The notes under the pieces are model-generated. The model saw only the letters and a list, made by a program, of their open reading frames with translations, searched no databases and had not been told where the DNA came from. Below, in pieces: positions 36,321 to 45,115 of a stretch of 64,000 nucleotides of DNA. Every line of letters starts with the position of its first letter. Position 1 is the stretch's first letter. The position numbers and the translations under genes are program-made. Source of the DNA: Bacillota bacterium (lineage in GTDB: Bacteria; Armatimonadota; HRBIN16). The DNA is taken from the NCBI GenBank assembly GCA_023511455.1, contig JAIMBJ010000009.1, positions 1 to 64,000 of the forward strand, written 5' to 3'.

Positions 36321-37553
36321 ATGCCAGAAGAGACACCCGAACAGAGAGAACAGCGACTGAAGTGGTTTCGAGAGGCACGCTTCGGTATGTTCATCCACTG
36401 GGGCCTGTACTCGCAGCTGGGCAGGCACGAGTGGGTGATGAACCGCGAGCGCATCCCTATCGAAGAGTACGAGAAGTTAGCAGACACCTGGAAGCCCAAG
36501 CCCTACCCCGCCCGCTGGTGGGCACGACTGGCAAAGCTGGCGGGAATGCGCTATATGGTGATGACCACCAAGCACCATGAAGGCTTCTGCCTGTTCGACA
36601 CGCAGTACACCGACTACAACGCGGTGAAGCGCGGGCCTAGGCGCGACCTGGTGGCAGAGTTCGTCGAAGCCGCCCGCGCCGAGGGGTTGAAAGTGGGCTT
36701 TTACTACTCCCTGATGGACTGGCACCATCCCGATGGCGCGCGGTGCAAACACGACGAAGCCGCCCGCAGGCGGTTTGTGGAGTTCACGCACGGCATCGTG
36801 CGCGAGCTGATGACCAACTACGGCAAGATCGACATCATGTGGTACGATGTGAACTGGCCGCTGACCGCTGAGGAATGGGAAGCGGAGAAGATGAACCGCA
36901 TGGTGCGCGAGCTGCAGCCGCACATCATCATTAACAACCGTTCTGGTCTGCCCGAAGATTTCGGCACTCCCGAACAGCACATCACCCCGGAAAAGGGCGG
37001 GCGCATGTGGGAGGCGTGCATGACCTTCAACGAGAGCTGGGGTTACACGCCCATCGATACCCGCTGGAAGGACGCCTGGCAGATTGTGGGGATGCTTCGA
37101 CAGGTGGCGGCAGGCGGCGGCAACCTGTTGCTGAACATCGGTCCCGCACCCGACGGCAGTGTGCCCGAAGTGTGCGAGCAGGAGCTGCTGAAGGTGGGCA
37201 GGTGGCTGCAGGAATACGGTCCTTCCGTCTACGACGCCACCGACCCCATGCAGCAGGAGTGGATGATTACCGGCGCGTTCACCCGCAAGGGGCAAACGCT
37301 GTACTACCACTGCAACCGCTGGCCGGGCAGCGAGCTAGCGATAGGCGGTCTGCAGTGTAAGGTGCTTCGGGCGCGCCTGATGAACGGGCCTGAAGTGGCT
37401 TTCACGCAGACGGAGAACCGCCTGGTGCTGCACGGCTTGCCCGAAACCCCGCCCAACCCCCTCTGCACCGTCATCGAGATGGAGGTAGAAGGCGAGCCCA
37501 AACAGGTGTTGAGTGCGGGTTATGTGCTGATTGAAGACGACCCGTGGCGGTAG
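36321..37553 (+). CDS. GH29 alpha-L-fucosidase
   Basis: A 410-residue glycoside hydrolase of family 29. It begins with the hallmark WFREARFGMFIHWGLYS and continues with YMVMTTKHHEGFCLFDT. It has a likely nucleophile aspartate in DIMWYDVNW. No signal peptide is seen, so it appears cytosolic and would act on imported oligosaccharides. ATG 36321 follows TAGGAGG, 10 bases after the dehydrogenase stop. Confidence 0.92.
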   Translation: MPEETPEQREQRLKWFREARFGMFIHWGLYSQLGRHEWVMNRERIPIEEYEKLADTWKPKPYPARWWARLAKLAGMRYMVMTTKHHEGFCLFDTQYTDYNAVKRGPRRDLVAEFVEAARAEGLKVGFYYSLMDWHHPDGARCKHDEAARRRFVEFTHGIVRELMTNYGKIDIMWYDVNWPLTAEEWEAEKMNRMVRELQPHIIINNRSGLPEDFGTPEQHITPEKGGRMWEACMTFNESWGYTPIDTRWKDAWQIVGMLRQVAAGGGNLLLNIGPAPDGSVPEVCEQELLKVGRWLQEYGPSVYDATDPMQQEWMITGAFTRKGQTLYYHCNRWPGSELAIGGLQCKVLRARLMNGPEVAFTQTENRLVLHGLPETPPNPLCTVIEMEVEGEPKQVLSAGYVLIEDDPWR

Positions 37554-37582
37554 GTCGCGCCCATGCACCCGTCCTCACAGTG

Positions 37583-37622
37583 AGCGAACGGGGGCACGTC
37601 ACCCGTGCCCCCGCGATTCGCT
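37583..37622. terminator. Long hairpin downstream of the fucosidase gene
   Basis: AGCGAA (37583) pairs with TTCGCT (ending 37622). Inside it CGGGGGCAC (37589-37597) pairs with GTGCCCCCG (37605-37613) over a 7-base loop. Probably stops the upstream operon, although no T-run follows. Confidence 0.5.
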
Positions 37623-37630
37623 GATGTCGC

Positions 37631-37810
37631 CGCAGGCTTTAGCCTGCGCCTGTCCGAACGGCTCGGCAGGAGCCTCGCCATTCACCGGAAGCAGATGGTA
37701 GCCCGCCATTAAGGGAACCTGACGATTCGGAGATTGTTCGCTTCGCGGAGAATGACGTTTTCTGGTCACCCTGAGCGCACGGGAAGGGTCTCGGAGATTG
37801 CTCGCCTCGT
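37631..37810. repeat. Dispersed-repeat debris in the gap before the PhyH gene
   Basis: CGCAGGCT-TT-AGCCTGCG is a perfect palindrome at 37631-37648. At 37730-37756 and 37765-37792 lie imperfect inverted arms of a GAGATT..TCGC..AATGAC / GTCACCCTGAGCG..AAGGGTCTC type. A partial third copy (GGAGATTGCTCGCCTCG) starts at 37793. This sequence style occurs as dispersed non-coding repeats in many bacterial genomes. No gene is present in 37554-37960. Confidence 0.5.
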
Positions 37811-37901
37811 TCAAGGCGACAGCTTTTCGGTTTTATGCGGTCAGGGACACTGTAACGCCAGCCTTTTTGCAGTATGCTACACGGTATCCCCGAGATGCCC
37901 T

Positions 37902-37930
37902 TGCATCCGTTTGTTTAGCATGGTAAAATA
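37902..37930 (+). promoter_or_regulatory. Promoter of the PhyH dioxygenase gene
   Basis: TTGCAT (37902-37907), 17 bases, TAAAAT (37925-37930), 30 bases before the start codon. Confidence 0.65.
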
Positions 37931-37960
37931 CAAAAAATCCGCTATGGGGGTGCAAACACG

Positions 37961-38785
37961 ATGCTGTCTGACCAGGATGTTCGCTTTTTTCACGAAAACG
38001 GCTATCTCCCGGCGCGTCCGCTGCTGACCGAAGAGGAGGTCTCCCGACTGCGTGAGCGGTTTTACGCTCTGCTGGAAGGCAAATCCACCAAAAAGCCCGA
38101 AGCCATGCGCAACCTGTACGGCGATGAAGAGCGCGTGGTCATCCAGATAGTGAACGCCTGGGAGGCGGACGAGGAGTTCTACCGTTACCTGTTCCACCCG
38201 AAGCTCACGGAGGCGGTGGCGAAACTGATGAATACCGACACGGTGCGCGTGTGGCACGACCAGATACAGTACAAGCCTCCCTACAAGGGCGGACCCACGA
38301 TATGGCATCAGGACCATCCCTACTGGCCCGTGTTGCAACCGCCCGACCTCGTCAGTGCGTGGCTCGCCCTCGAGGATGCCGACGTGGAGAACGGCTGTAT
38401 GCACGTGGTGCCGCGCAGCCACCGGTGGGGCAAGTATGACGAGGGCACGGTCGGCATTCGGGAGGACAACTGGGGACCGGCGCATGACCCGTCGTTTGTG
38501 CCGCCTGGCGAGACCGTCGAGGTAGTGCCCTGTCCGGTGAAGGCAGGGGAGGTCATGTTCCACCACTGTTTGACCTGGCACGGAACCCCGCCCAATCACA
38601 GCCCGCGGGGGCGACCCGGCTTCGCCGTGCATTACATGCCCGGACACACCCGCTACGAGCCGACACGAGGACATCTGATCGAGCATCGGATCACCGTGAA
38701 ACCGGGTGAAATCCTGCAAGGGGACTATTTCCCCGTGGTCTGGCAAAATGGTCCGGTAAATCCGCCGCCCCGACCGGAGGGGTAA
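37961..38785 (+). CDS. Phytanoyl-CoA dioxygenase (PhyH) family protein
   Basis: A 274-residue Fe(II)/2-oxoglutarate-dependent dioxygenase. The iron ligands are visible as WHQD (His116, Asp118) and the distal histidine in LTWHGTPPN (His207), followed by a conserved arginine for 2-oxoglutarate. Bacterial members hydroxylate varied small molecules; the substrate here is unknown. Monocistronic, with a strong promoter and a hairpin just downstream. Confidence 0.88.
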   Translation: MLSDQDVRFFHENGYLPARPLLTEEEVSRLRERFYALLEGKSTKKPEAMRNLYGDEERVVIQIVNAWEADEEFYRYLFHPKLTEAVAKLMNTDTVRVWHDQIQYKPPYKGGPTIWHQDHPYWPVLQPPDLVSAWLALEDADVENGCMHVVPRSHRWGKYDEGTVGIREDNWGPAHDPSFVPPGETVEVVPCPVKAGEVMFHHCLTWHGTPPNHSPRGRPGFAVHYMPGHTRYEPTRGHLIEHRITVKPGEILQGDYFPVVWQNGPVNPPPRPEG

Positions 38786-38794
38786 CGGGTTTTC

Positions 38795-38823
38795 AGGGGC
38801 GGGAGGAACATCATCCCGCCCCT
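38795..38823. terminator. Hairpin downstream of the PhyH gene
   Basis: AGGGGCGGGA (38795-38804) pairs perfectly with TCCCGCCCCT (38814-38823) over a 9-base loop, 10 bases after the stop codon. Likely terminator, member of the window's GGGGC hairpin group. Confidence 0.55.
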
Positions 38824-38944
38824 TGCGCCTGTCTTACACGCTGAGCATCATTGACCACCAAGGCACAAAGTTGTCTTAGCGCGCTGTACGCCCCAGGGGG
38901 GTCTCTGGAGTCATCGGATGGGCTACATTGTATGCAGACACAAA

Positions 38945-39041
38945 TGGCGGAGAGTCCGGGATTCGAACCCGGGGTAGAGGCTTTAGATGCCCCTACAACC
39001 GCTTAGCAGGCGGCCGCTTTCGACCACTCAGCCAACTCTCC
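38945..39041 (-). tRNA. tRNA-Ser (GCT anticodon)
   Basis: Read on the minus strand, the acceptor stem GGAGAGT pairs with ACTCTCC, followed by discriminator G and an encoded CCA (38945-38947). A long type II variable arm and the TTCGAATC T-loop are present. The anticodon loop reads CTGCTAA, giving GCT for AGC/AGU codons. Without CCA the gene is 38948-39041. Confidence 0.97.
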
Positions 39042-39051
39042 GCACGGTGCT

Positions 39052-39080
39052 ATTATAGCACAAGTGTCGCAAGGAAGCAA
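39052..39080 (-). promoter_or_regulatory. Promoter of the tRNA-Ser gene
   Basis: Minus strand: TTGCTT (39075-39080), 17 bases, TATAAT (39052-39057), ending 10 bases before the tRNA. Confidence 0.65.
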
Positions 39081-39096
39081 GGGGTACTGGTATGCG

Positions 39097-41046
39097 TCAG
39101 CCCTCACCCACTTCTCCAAAGCACTTCACCAGCACTCCAAAATCAAACAGGCTCACTTCCCCATCGCCGTCCAGGTCGGCGTTTGGGTTCCAGTGTGCGT
39201 CGCCCGGCATGCTGCCAAACGCCTGCACCAGTGCGCCAAAGTCAAACAGCGTGACCTCATTATCTCCATCGATATCCCCATTCACCAGTTCCACATTCAC
39301 CACCGCACCGGGTAGCGACACACCGCGCACCACCTGCTGCAGCCAGTGCGCGCCCCGAACGGCGACATCGTACATACCCGCGGGTATATTCGTTTCGTAG
39401 ACCACCTCAAACTCGCCATGCACGGAGAGCGGCAGTCTTCCCTGCCAGACCGTTACTCCCGTGCGATTGCGTATCTGAACCTGCACCTCCTGGCAGCGGT
39501 ATTCGCCCGTGTAATCGCCCAGCGTCACCCTGCCAAGTAGCATCGGCTGCGCCACAAGAGAGAAATTATCCACATCCAGAGTGGTCGTCGCGACAGGCCA
39601 GTAGAGTCCACACCATGTCCACAAGGTGAGCCGTTGACCCGTCGGCACAACAGTCGTATCCACCCTGCGCCACGCAAAGGAAGGCACGCTGGTGGAAAGC
39701 AGCCACACAATGCCGGGGTTGGTGGGGTCGGTGCTTCCGCTCAGGTCGTAACCTATCCGGAACTCCTGTCCGGCGCCCGGGTCGTTCGTGCCAGCGGACA
39801 GATAGTCGAACGTCAGACGATAGGGCACGCCGGGCACCACCTCCACCACCTGATACACTCCTCCGCGAAAGGACTGCCCGGCTATCTGCCCGCTGATAAT
39901 ACGCTGTGCGCTGCCCGGCACCCCGCCCACCTGCCAGAAGTGCGCGCTACCTGGCCAAAGCGGGTTGACCGTGCCCGCGTCCCAGGTGTTCCACCCGTTG
40001 GCAACGGTCTCCCCGGAGATGTTTGTAAAGCCCAGTTCGAAGTCCCCGTTCAGCACGGGGTTGCGCAGCGAGCGCGGTTTGTTCGCAATCACATCCGCCA
40101 GCCACTGCGCAATCGGCTCGACGTCAAACGACCACCAGCCGCTGGGGTCACCGATTTGAAATAGAGTCACTCCCAGCACATAGGGGTCTTTCTTCAGCTC
40201 GCTGTCATACCACAGCAACCACTTCTGGAACTTCGCCGCGTCGCCCCGGGCACGCCAGCCGTCTTGATTGGGGTTGCCTGCGCGGTCAATGCCACCCTCG
40301 GTCAGAATCATCGGCAGGTTCGCCAGGTCGGGATGCCGCTCCCGCAGATACTCGTAGAAGATGCGATACCGCAGGCTAAACCAGTATTCAACGGTAGGGT
40401 CTGTCGTGTAGTCGATGGAGTACGAATGGTAGCTCCACGCCCCGTTGAACCGCTTCGCCGCGCGCAGCGCGGGCAGAAACGCCTCGAGCTTGGCGCGGAT
40501 TTCACTGATGTTGCCGCCCGGATTGCCAACAGGGATGCTCCCCACGCACGGGCGAAAACCCGCCTGCGCGATGCGCTCTGCCAGTCGCTCCCAGAACCTG
40601 CCGAACCACCGCGCGCCCTCCACACTCTCCCAGCAGGGAGTGTTCTCGCACTCGTTGGGCCCCTCCAGAAAATCGACCAACCGACGGTCCGATGCCGATA
40701 GCGCGTCCATGGCGGGGCGCAGCACGCGGTTCCAGAAGTCATCCGCGCTTTGCACAGGGTCATCCTCCAGCCGGTAGCGCAAGCCGGACGTCCGCTCCCA
40801 TACCCGCACCACCACCAGCCCTTTCGGATGCCGTCGTTTATAATCGCGCATCGCCTCGCGCATTCCCGCCGACGCCTGCGGGTCCAGCACTTTAATCACC
40901 GTGGGTTTGGCGGCGATAATACGCTTCGCCCCTTCGGTGTAGCTGCCGATGAGATGAATACTCAGTTTGCTCACGCACTGGTCAGATTGCGCGAACGCCA
41001 GCGCGCTCAGCCCCACCAGCAGCACTCCCCACAGCCATCGCCTCAT
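39097..41046 (-). CDS. Secreted glycosidase-like protein with dockerin-like C terminus
   Basis: A 649-residue exported protein. The signal peptide is MRRWLWGVLLVGLSALAFAQ. A barrel-like domain (about 25-330; LVDFLEGPNECENTPCW, MILTEGG with candidate acid/base and nucleophile glutamates) recalls clan GH-A. A CBM4/9-like beta-sandwich follows (about 335-515; NPVLNGDFELGF). It ends in the same beta module and two calcium loops (DIDGDNEVTLFDFG, DLDGDGEVSLFDFG) as the protein at 16346-17035. Probably degrades an extracellular polysaccharide while tethered or assembled by the tail (inference). Confidence 0.72.
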   Translation of the reverse strand: MRRWLWGVLLVGLSALAFAQSDQCVSKLSIHLIGSYTEGAKRIIAAKPTVIKVLDPQASAGMREAMRDYKRRHPKGLVVVRVWERTSGLRYRLEDDPVQSADDFWNRVLRPAMDALSASDRRLVDFLEGPNECENTPCWESVEGARWFGRFWERLAERIAQAGFRPCVGSIPVGNPGGNISEIRAKLEAFLPALRAAKRFNGAWSYHSYSIDYTTDPTVEYWFSLRYRIFYEYLRERHPDLANLPMILTEGGIDRAGNPNQDGWRARGDAAKFQKWLLWYDSELKKDPYVLGVTLFQIGDPSGWWSFDVEPIAQWLADVIANKPRSLRNPVLNGDFELGFTNISGETVANGWNTWDAGTVNPLWPGSAHFWQVGGVPGSAQRIISGQIAGQSFRGGVYQVVEVVPGVPYRLTFDYLSAGTNDPGAGQEFRIGYDLSGSTDPTNPGIVWLLSTSVPSFAWRRVDTTVVPTGQRLTLWTWCGLYWPVATTTLDVDNFSLVAQPMLLGRVTLGDYTGEYRCQEVQVQIRNRTGVTVWQGRLPLSVHGEFEVVYETNIPAGMYDVAVRGAHWLQQVVRGVSLPGAVVNVELVNGDIDGDNEVTLFDFGALVQAFGSMPGDAHWNPNADLDGDGEVSLFDFGVLVKCFGEVGEG

Positions 41047-41173
41047 GGTAAGTCCTCCGTTTCAGACGCTTTCGCTAACATTTTAACCCTGCGCAACCGA
41101 TAACGCAATACCTGATTCCACACCATCACGCCCGAAAGGGTACAATCATACGGACGTTTAGAGAGGAGAAGAT

Positions 41174-42538
41174 ATGTCGGAACTGCTGGTGCGTTCGTAT
41201 CGTGGGCTGGTTATCGCCCGCGTCGAGCCGGGCAGCCTCGCCGAGGAGATGGGTCTGCGACCGGGCGATGCGGTGCTATCGGTGAACGGCAGGCGTGTGA
41301 TGGACACGCTGGACTACCGCTTCCACGCCACTGAGCCATACGTGGAGCTGACCATCCTGCGCGGTGAGGAAAGGCTTACTCTGGCTGTCGAGAAGGAACC
41401 GTACGACCTGCTGGGGGTGGAGTTCGAAAACGACCTTTCGGACAAGATACACACCTGCAACAACAAGTGCGTCTTCTGTTTCATCCATCAGATGCCCAAG
41501 GGGATGCGCCGCTCGCTTTACCTGAGGGATGATGACTTTCGGCTCTCGTTTATGTACGGTAACTACGTGACGCTGACCAACGTGAGCGAGGAGGAGTTCC
41601 AGCGCATTCTCGAACAGAAGCTGACGCCGATGTACGTTTCCGTACACGCCACCGACCCCGAGTTACGGGCGCGGCTGCTGGGAAAGCGTGAGCCGACGCC
41701 CATCCTGCCCATTTTACAACGGCTTCATGACGGCGGCATCGACGTGCACGCCCAAATCGTGCTGTGCCCGGGCTGGAACGATGGCGACGCCCTGCGCCAG
41801 ACACTGTACGAGCTGGCATTGCTGCATCCCACCATCAGCGGCAGGCGGGCAGGCACGCTGTCGGTGGCGATTGTGCCGGTAGGGCTAACCCGGTTTCGCG
41901 ACAGGCTCACGCCGCTCACTGCACCCGACCGGGCATATGCCCAAAGGTTTATTTGCGAAGTGCGCGCACTGGAACGGCAATTCCGCCAACGCCTGGGTAC
42001 GCGCTTCGCCTTCCTGTCCGATGAGTGGTTCTTCCTGGCAGAGCACCCCATTCCCGGTCGGCGGTATTACGAGGACTTCCCGCAGCTGGAGGACGGCGTG
42101 GGCACGGTCAGGCTGTTTCTCGACCGCGCGTATGATGTAGCCCGCCGCCTGCCAGAGCAACTGGCTCACCCTGTTCAGATGACTCTGGTCACCGGTGAAC
42201 TGCCAGCGCAGGTGATTCACCACTTCGCACGCACGCTGCAACGCGTACAGGGAGTGGAACTGAACGTCTGCGTGGTCAAAAACCGCTTCTTTGGGGGGAC
42301 GGTGAGCGTGGCGGGCTTGCTGACTGCGCAGGACATCGCCGACGCGCTGGGGCAGTTCCCCACCTATCCAACGGTAGTGCTGCCTTCTATCTGCTTGCGG
42401 GACAACACACTGTTTCTGGACGACGTAACGGTAGAGCAGTTTGAAGCGCAGATTGGGCGCAGGGTCATCGTGGTGGAACCGCATCCGGCAGCGCTTTGGC
42501 GAGCAATCCGCCGTTCTCAAAGCAAATGGTCGGGGTGA
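41174..42538 (+). CDS. PDZ / radical SAM DUF512 protein
   Basis: A 454-residue protein with an N-terminal PDZ-like domain (LVIARVEPGSLAEEMGLRPGD, to about 75). A radical SAM-like core follows, with CNNKCVFC (Cys95, Cys99, Cys102), and the C-terminal DUF512 domain. The family is widespread and often conserved near ribosome-biogenesis genes, but its reaction is unknown. GAGAGGAG precedes the ATG. The last four codons and the stop overlap the 3' end of the opposite-strand tRNA-Pro gene. Confidence 0.9.
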   Translation: MSELLVRSYRGLVIARVEPGSLAEEMGLRPGDAVLSVNGRRVMDTLDYRFHATEPYVELTILRGEERLTLAVEKEPYDLLGVEFENDLSDKIHTCNNKCVFCFIHQMPKGMRRSLYLRDDDFRLSFMYGNYVTLTNVSEEEFQRILEQKLTPMYVSVHATDPELRARLLGKREPTPILPILQRLHDGGIDVHAQIVLCPGWNDGDALRQTLYELALLHPTISGRRAGTLSVAIVPVGLTRFRDRLTPLTAPDRAYAQRFICEVRALERQFRQRLGTRFAFLSDEWFFLAEHPIPGRRYYEDFPQLEDGVGTVRLFLDRAYDVARRLPEQLAHPVQMTLVTGELPAQVIHHFARTLQRVQGVELNVCVVKNRFFGGTVSVAGLLTAQDIADALGQFPTYPTVVLPSICLRDNTLFLDDVTVEQFEAQIGRRVIVVEPHPAALWRAIRRSQSKWSG

Positions 42539-42603
42539 GCGGACTTGAACCGCTGACCTCCTGGCCCCCATCCAGGCGCGCTACCAAACTGCGCCACACC
42601 CCG
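42527..42603 (-). tRNA. tRNA-Pro (GGG anticodon)
   Basis: Minus strand: acceptor stem CGGGGTG pairs with CACCCCG, then discriminator A and an encoded CCA (42527-42529). The anticodon stem CCTGG/CCAGG holds loop ATGGGGG, giving GGG for CCC/CCU codons. The T-loop TTCAAGT is normal. Its 3' end overlaps the DUF512 coding sequence. Confidence 0.96.
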
Positions 42604-42616
42604 ACCGTGCGCTACT

Positions 42617-42646
42617 ATTATATCAATGTTGCCTCGCGCCTGTCAA
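42617..42646 (-). promoter_or_regulatory. Promoter of the tRNA-Pro gene
   Basis: Minus strand: perfect TTGACA (42641-42646), 18 bases, perfect TATAAT (42617-42622), 13 bases from the tRNA. The best consensus promoter in the window. Confidence 0.75.
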
Positions 42647-42662
42647 GCCGAGTAGAACCCTC

Positions 42663-42691
42663 TTGATTTGGTTATGCGCATAATGTAAACT
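42663..42691 (+). promoter_or_regulatory. Promoter of the HAD hydrolase gene
   Basis: TTGATT (42663-42668), 17 bases, TAAACT (42686-42691), 32 bases before the GTG start and divergent from the tRNA-Pro promoter. Confidence 0.55.
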
Positions 42692-42723
42692 ATAGCCAGC
42701 CAGGTTGTTGAGGAGGGACGACA

Positions 42724-43569
42724 GTGCGGCTCTTGCCGGGAACGCATATCGAAATCATACGGGATGATATCCCGCGCGGGCATATCCGCTTCGCGCTGTT
42801 CGACTTCGATGGAACGCTTTCCCTCATCCGCGAGGGATGGCAACAGGTCATGGTGCCGATGATGGTGGAGGTGCTTCTGCGCGAAACCAGCACGACCGAG
42901 ACGCCGGAGGAGCTTACTCGCATCGTGCGCGAGTTCGTCGACCGACTGACGGGCAAGCAGACCATCTACCAGATGATTCAGTTGTGCGAGGAGATTGAAA
43001 AGCGCGGCGGCAAACCGCGCGACCCGCTGGAGTACAAATGGGAGTATTTGCATCGCCTGTGGGAGCGCATCAAGCACCGGGTGGAAGGCTTGAAGAACGG
43101 CACCATTCCCCCCGACGAGATGCTGGTTCCCGGATCGCGCGACCTTCTGGAGAACCTGAAGCGGCGTGGTGTGCGGATGTATCTCGCCAGCGGCACCGAC
43201 GAGGTGTACGTGCTGGACGAAGCCGCGGCGTTGAAAATAGACCATTACTTTGAGGGCATCCACGGCGCCATCGATGATTACAAACGCTTCTCCAAGGCGA
43301 TGGTCATCCAGCACATCATCGAGACACATTCCCTGTCGGGCAAGGAGTTTGCCGGTTTTGGAGACGGCTTCGTCGAGATTGAGAACACGAAGGCGGTGGG
43401 CGGTATCGCCGTCGGCGTGGCTTCCGACGAGGTTCGCAAAGAGGGAGTGAACGAGTGGAAGCGCAACCGCCTGATTGGCGCGGGCGCGGACATCATCGTA
43501 CCCGAGTTCCGCGAGCAGGAGAAACTGGTCGCATACCTGTTTGGGGAGTGGGGCTCGGACTCAAGCTGA
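42724..43569 (+). CDS. HAD superfamily hydrolase
   Basis: A 281-residue phosphatase-like protein. Motif I is FDFDGT (Asp27, Asp29), then a large helical cap, motif II LASGT, a conserved lysine region and motif IV GFGDGFVEIENTK. Its substrate is probably a small phosphorylated metabolite. GTG start behind AGGAGGG. It is near, and on the same strand as, the DHS-like/PfkB pair at 45.1-47.1 kb, with one opposite-strand gene between. Its 3' end overlaps that convergent gene by 9 bases. Confidence 0.85.
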   Translation: MRLLPGTHIEIIRDDIPRGHIRFALFDFDGTLSLIREGWQQVMVPMMVEVLLRETSTTETPEELTRIVREFVDRLTGKQTIYQMIQLCEEIEKRGGKPRDPLEYKWEYLHRLWERIKHRVEGLKNGTIPPDEMLVPGSRDLLENLKRRGVRMYLASGTDEVYVLDEAAALKIDHYFEGIHGAIDDYKRFSKAMVIQHIIETHSLSGKEFAGFGDGFVEIENTKAVGGIAVGVASDEVRKEGVNEWKRNRLIGAGADIIVPEFREQEKLVAYLFGEWGSDSS

Positions 43570-45042
43570 AACCTTTATCTCCACCACCGTCTCTCCAAGC
43601 GCTAAATGGGCTTCAAAGCACGGTCGCGGTTCGCCCCTCATCGTTCTTACTACACCAGGTACGTTCGCTTCCACTGGCTTGCTAGTCCAAGTCACCGGCA
43701 AGGGCAGATAGAGTGAAGCCTCCACCGCTGAACTGCCGCCAAAGTCATACACCACTCGGTTGGACGCAGCGGTCATGGTATAGCAAATGTGGCAACCGGT
43801 CACTGTGGTGTCTATCTGCGCGAATGCCCAATCTTCAGGGAAGGCAGGGCGGATGGACACCCTTTGGAAACCGGGCTCCAGCGGGCGGATGCCAAATAGC
43901 GTTTCGATGACGGCGATATTGAAACACGCGGAGGTGGTCGAGTAGCCGCTTCGTGGCGGTATGAAGTAGTTTTGCGCCTCGCCAGTGTCGGGGTCATAAT
44001 GCTCCCACACTTCGTCGTCCTGTGCGATGCGGTGCGCCAGTTGCTGGATGGCGCGATATATCAGAGACGGCTTTTCCAGTTCACGCAGCCCGAGGCAGTA
44101 ATGCGCAAAAGGTTCCTGCCAGCTGCGCGGAAACCACCAGGCGTTGGTCCACGCCCCGCGATAGGACGGGTAGGCATAGGGCGCGGGAAACCGATGGGCG
44201 AGGTGTGGTAGCAGGAAGTCTACGCTCGGTTGCATCTGCTCTGCCGACAGCACGCGGTAAGCCAGCGGTGCGAACACGTTATCCGTCATCAGGCACAGGT
44301 CTTCCTTGCCCGTGACGCGGTAGCGATACTTCCCCGTGGCGAAGTCGCGCAATGCGAAATAGAAGCCATCCGCGCTGCGAAACCGCTGTACCTGCTCCCG
44401 CAGACGTTCGGCTCGCTCGCGGAAGTATCTTGCCGATTCGCTGTCGCTGCGGGCATGAGCCAGGTGTTCCAGCTGCTGGAGCACAAACAGCAGGTTTGTG
44501 CCGTGATAGAAGCAGTACGCCTTACCCGGGTCGGTGTTAGCCGGCTCGCCGATGGAGGTGACGAAGTAGTACATGGCGGTATGGGTGATACCTGTATCCG
44601 CTTCGTCGAAGACCGAAAACAGCGTCTGCACGATGCGACGCAGGTGCTGGCTGTCGAGCGAGGTATCGGCGGTATACAGATACCCCAGCGCGACCTGCAA
44701 CAGCCACCAGATATAGTAGTGATGATAGTCATCCGCGTGCGGGGCGGCGAGGTGGCGTTGCTCCACCCCGTCGGGCGTGAAAGCCGCTGACAGGATGGTG
44801 CGCGTCGTCTGCGAGAGAAACTCGTCATCGGGTTCGATGTACCGTGCCGCCCACACCAGCCAGCGGTTATCGCGCGGGTCCTGCGCCGCCGGGCACTGTT
44901 CGTCGATACCATAGCCGCAGACGCCCGGCGCCCAGCTTTCGGCGCGGTCGGCAGTGACCTTGTAGCGTTGCAGAAAACCGCTCAGACGCGAAAAGGTCGC
45001 GTCGATAGGACTATCGGGTGTGCGAATCGTGCAAAATGCCAT
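43561..45042 (-). CDS. Six-hairpin (alpha/alpha)6 glycosidase-like protein
   Basis: A 493-residue protein with the repeated helical-hairpin pattern of (alpha/alpha)6 barrel glycosidases. It shows an aromatic/acidic active-site style (HYYIWWLLQVALGYL; GAWTNAWWFPRSWQEPFAHY; EHYDPDTGEAQ) and a C-terminal beta domain as in GH78/GH63/trehalase-like proteins. No signal peptide. The exact GH family is unresolved. ATG 45042 follows AGGGGGAG by 7 bases and replaces a longer frame to 45096. Confidence 0.68.
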   Translation of the reverse strand: MAFCTIRTPDSPIDATFSRLSGFLQRYKVTADRAESWAPGVCGYGIDEQCPAAQDPRDNRWLVWAARYIEPDDEFLSQTTRTILSAAFTPDGVEQRHLAAPHADDYHHYYIWWLLQVALGYLYTADTSLDSQHLRRIVQTLFSVFDEADTGITHTAMYYFVTSIGEPANTDPGKAYCFYHGTNLLFVLQQLEHLAHARSDSESARYFRERAERLREQVQRFRSADGFYFALRDFATGKYRYRVTGKEDLCLMTDNVFAPLAYRVLSAEQMQPSVDFLLPHLAHRFPAPYAYPSYRGAWTNAWWFPRSWQEPFAHYCLGLRELEKPSLIYRAIQQLAHRIAQDDEVWEHYDPDTGEAQNYFIPPRSGYSTTSACFNIAVIETLFGIRPLEPGFQRVSIRPAFPEDWAFAQIDTTVTGCHICYTMTAASNRVVYDFGGSSAVEASLYLPLPVTWTSKPVEANVPGVVRTMRGEPRPCFEAHLALGETVVEIKVSA

Positions 45043-45056
45043 CGGCGTTCTCCCCC

Positions 45057-45085
45057 TTGCAGTGCCACAACGGACGTGGTAGAAT
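45057..45085 (+). promoter_or_regulatory. Promoter of the DHS-like / kinase pair
   Basis: TTGCAG (45057-45062), 17 bases, TAGAAT (45080-45085), 31 bases before the GTG start. Confidence 0.55.
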
Positions 45086-45115
45086 AGCGCACGCAAGGAG
45101 GTTCAGCGTATCACC

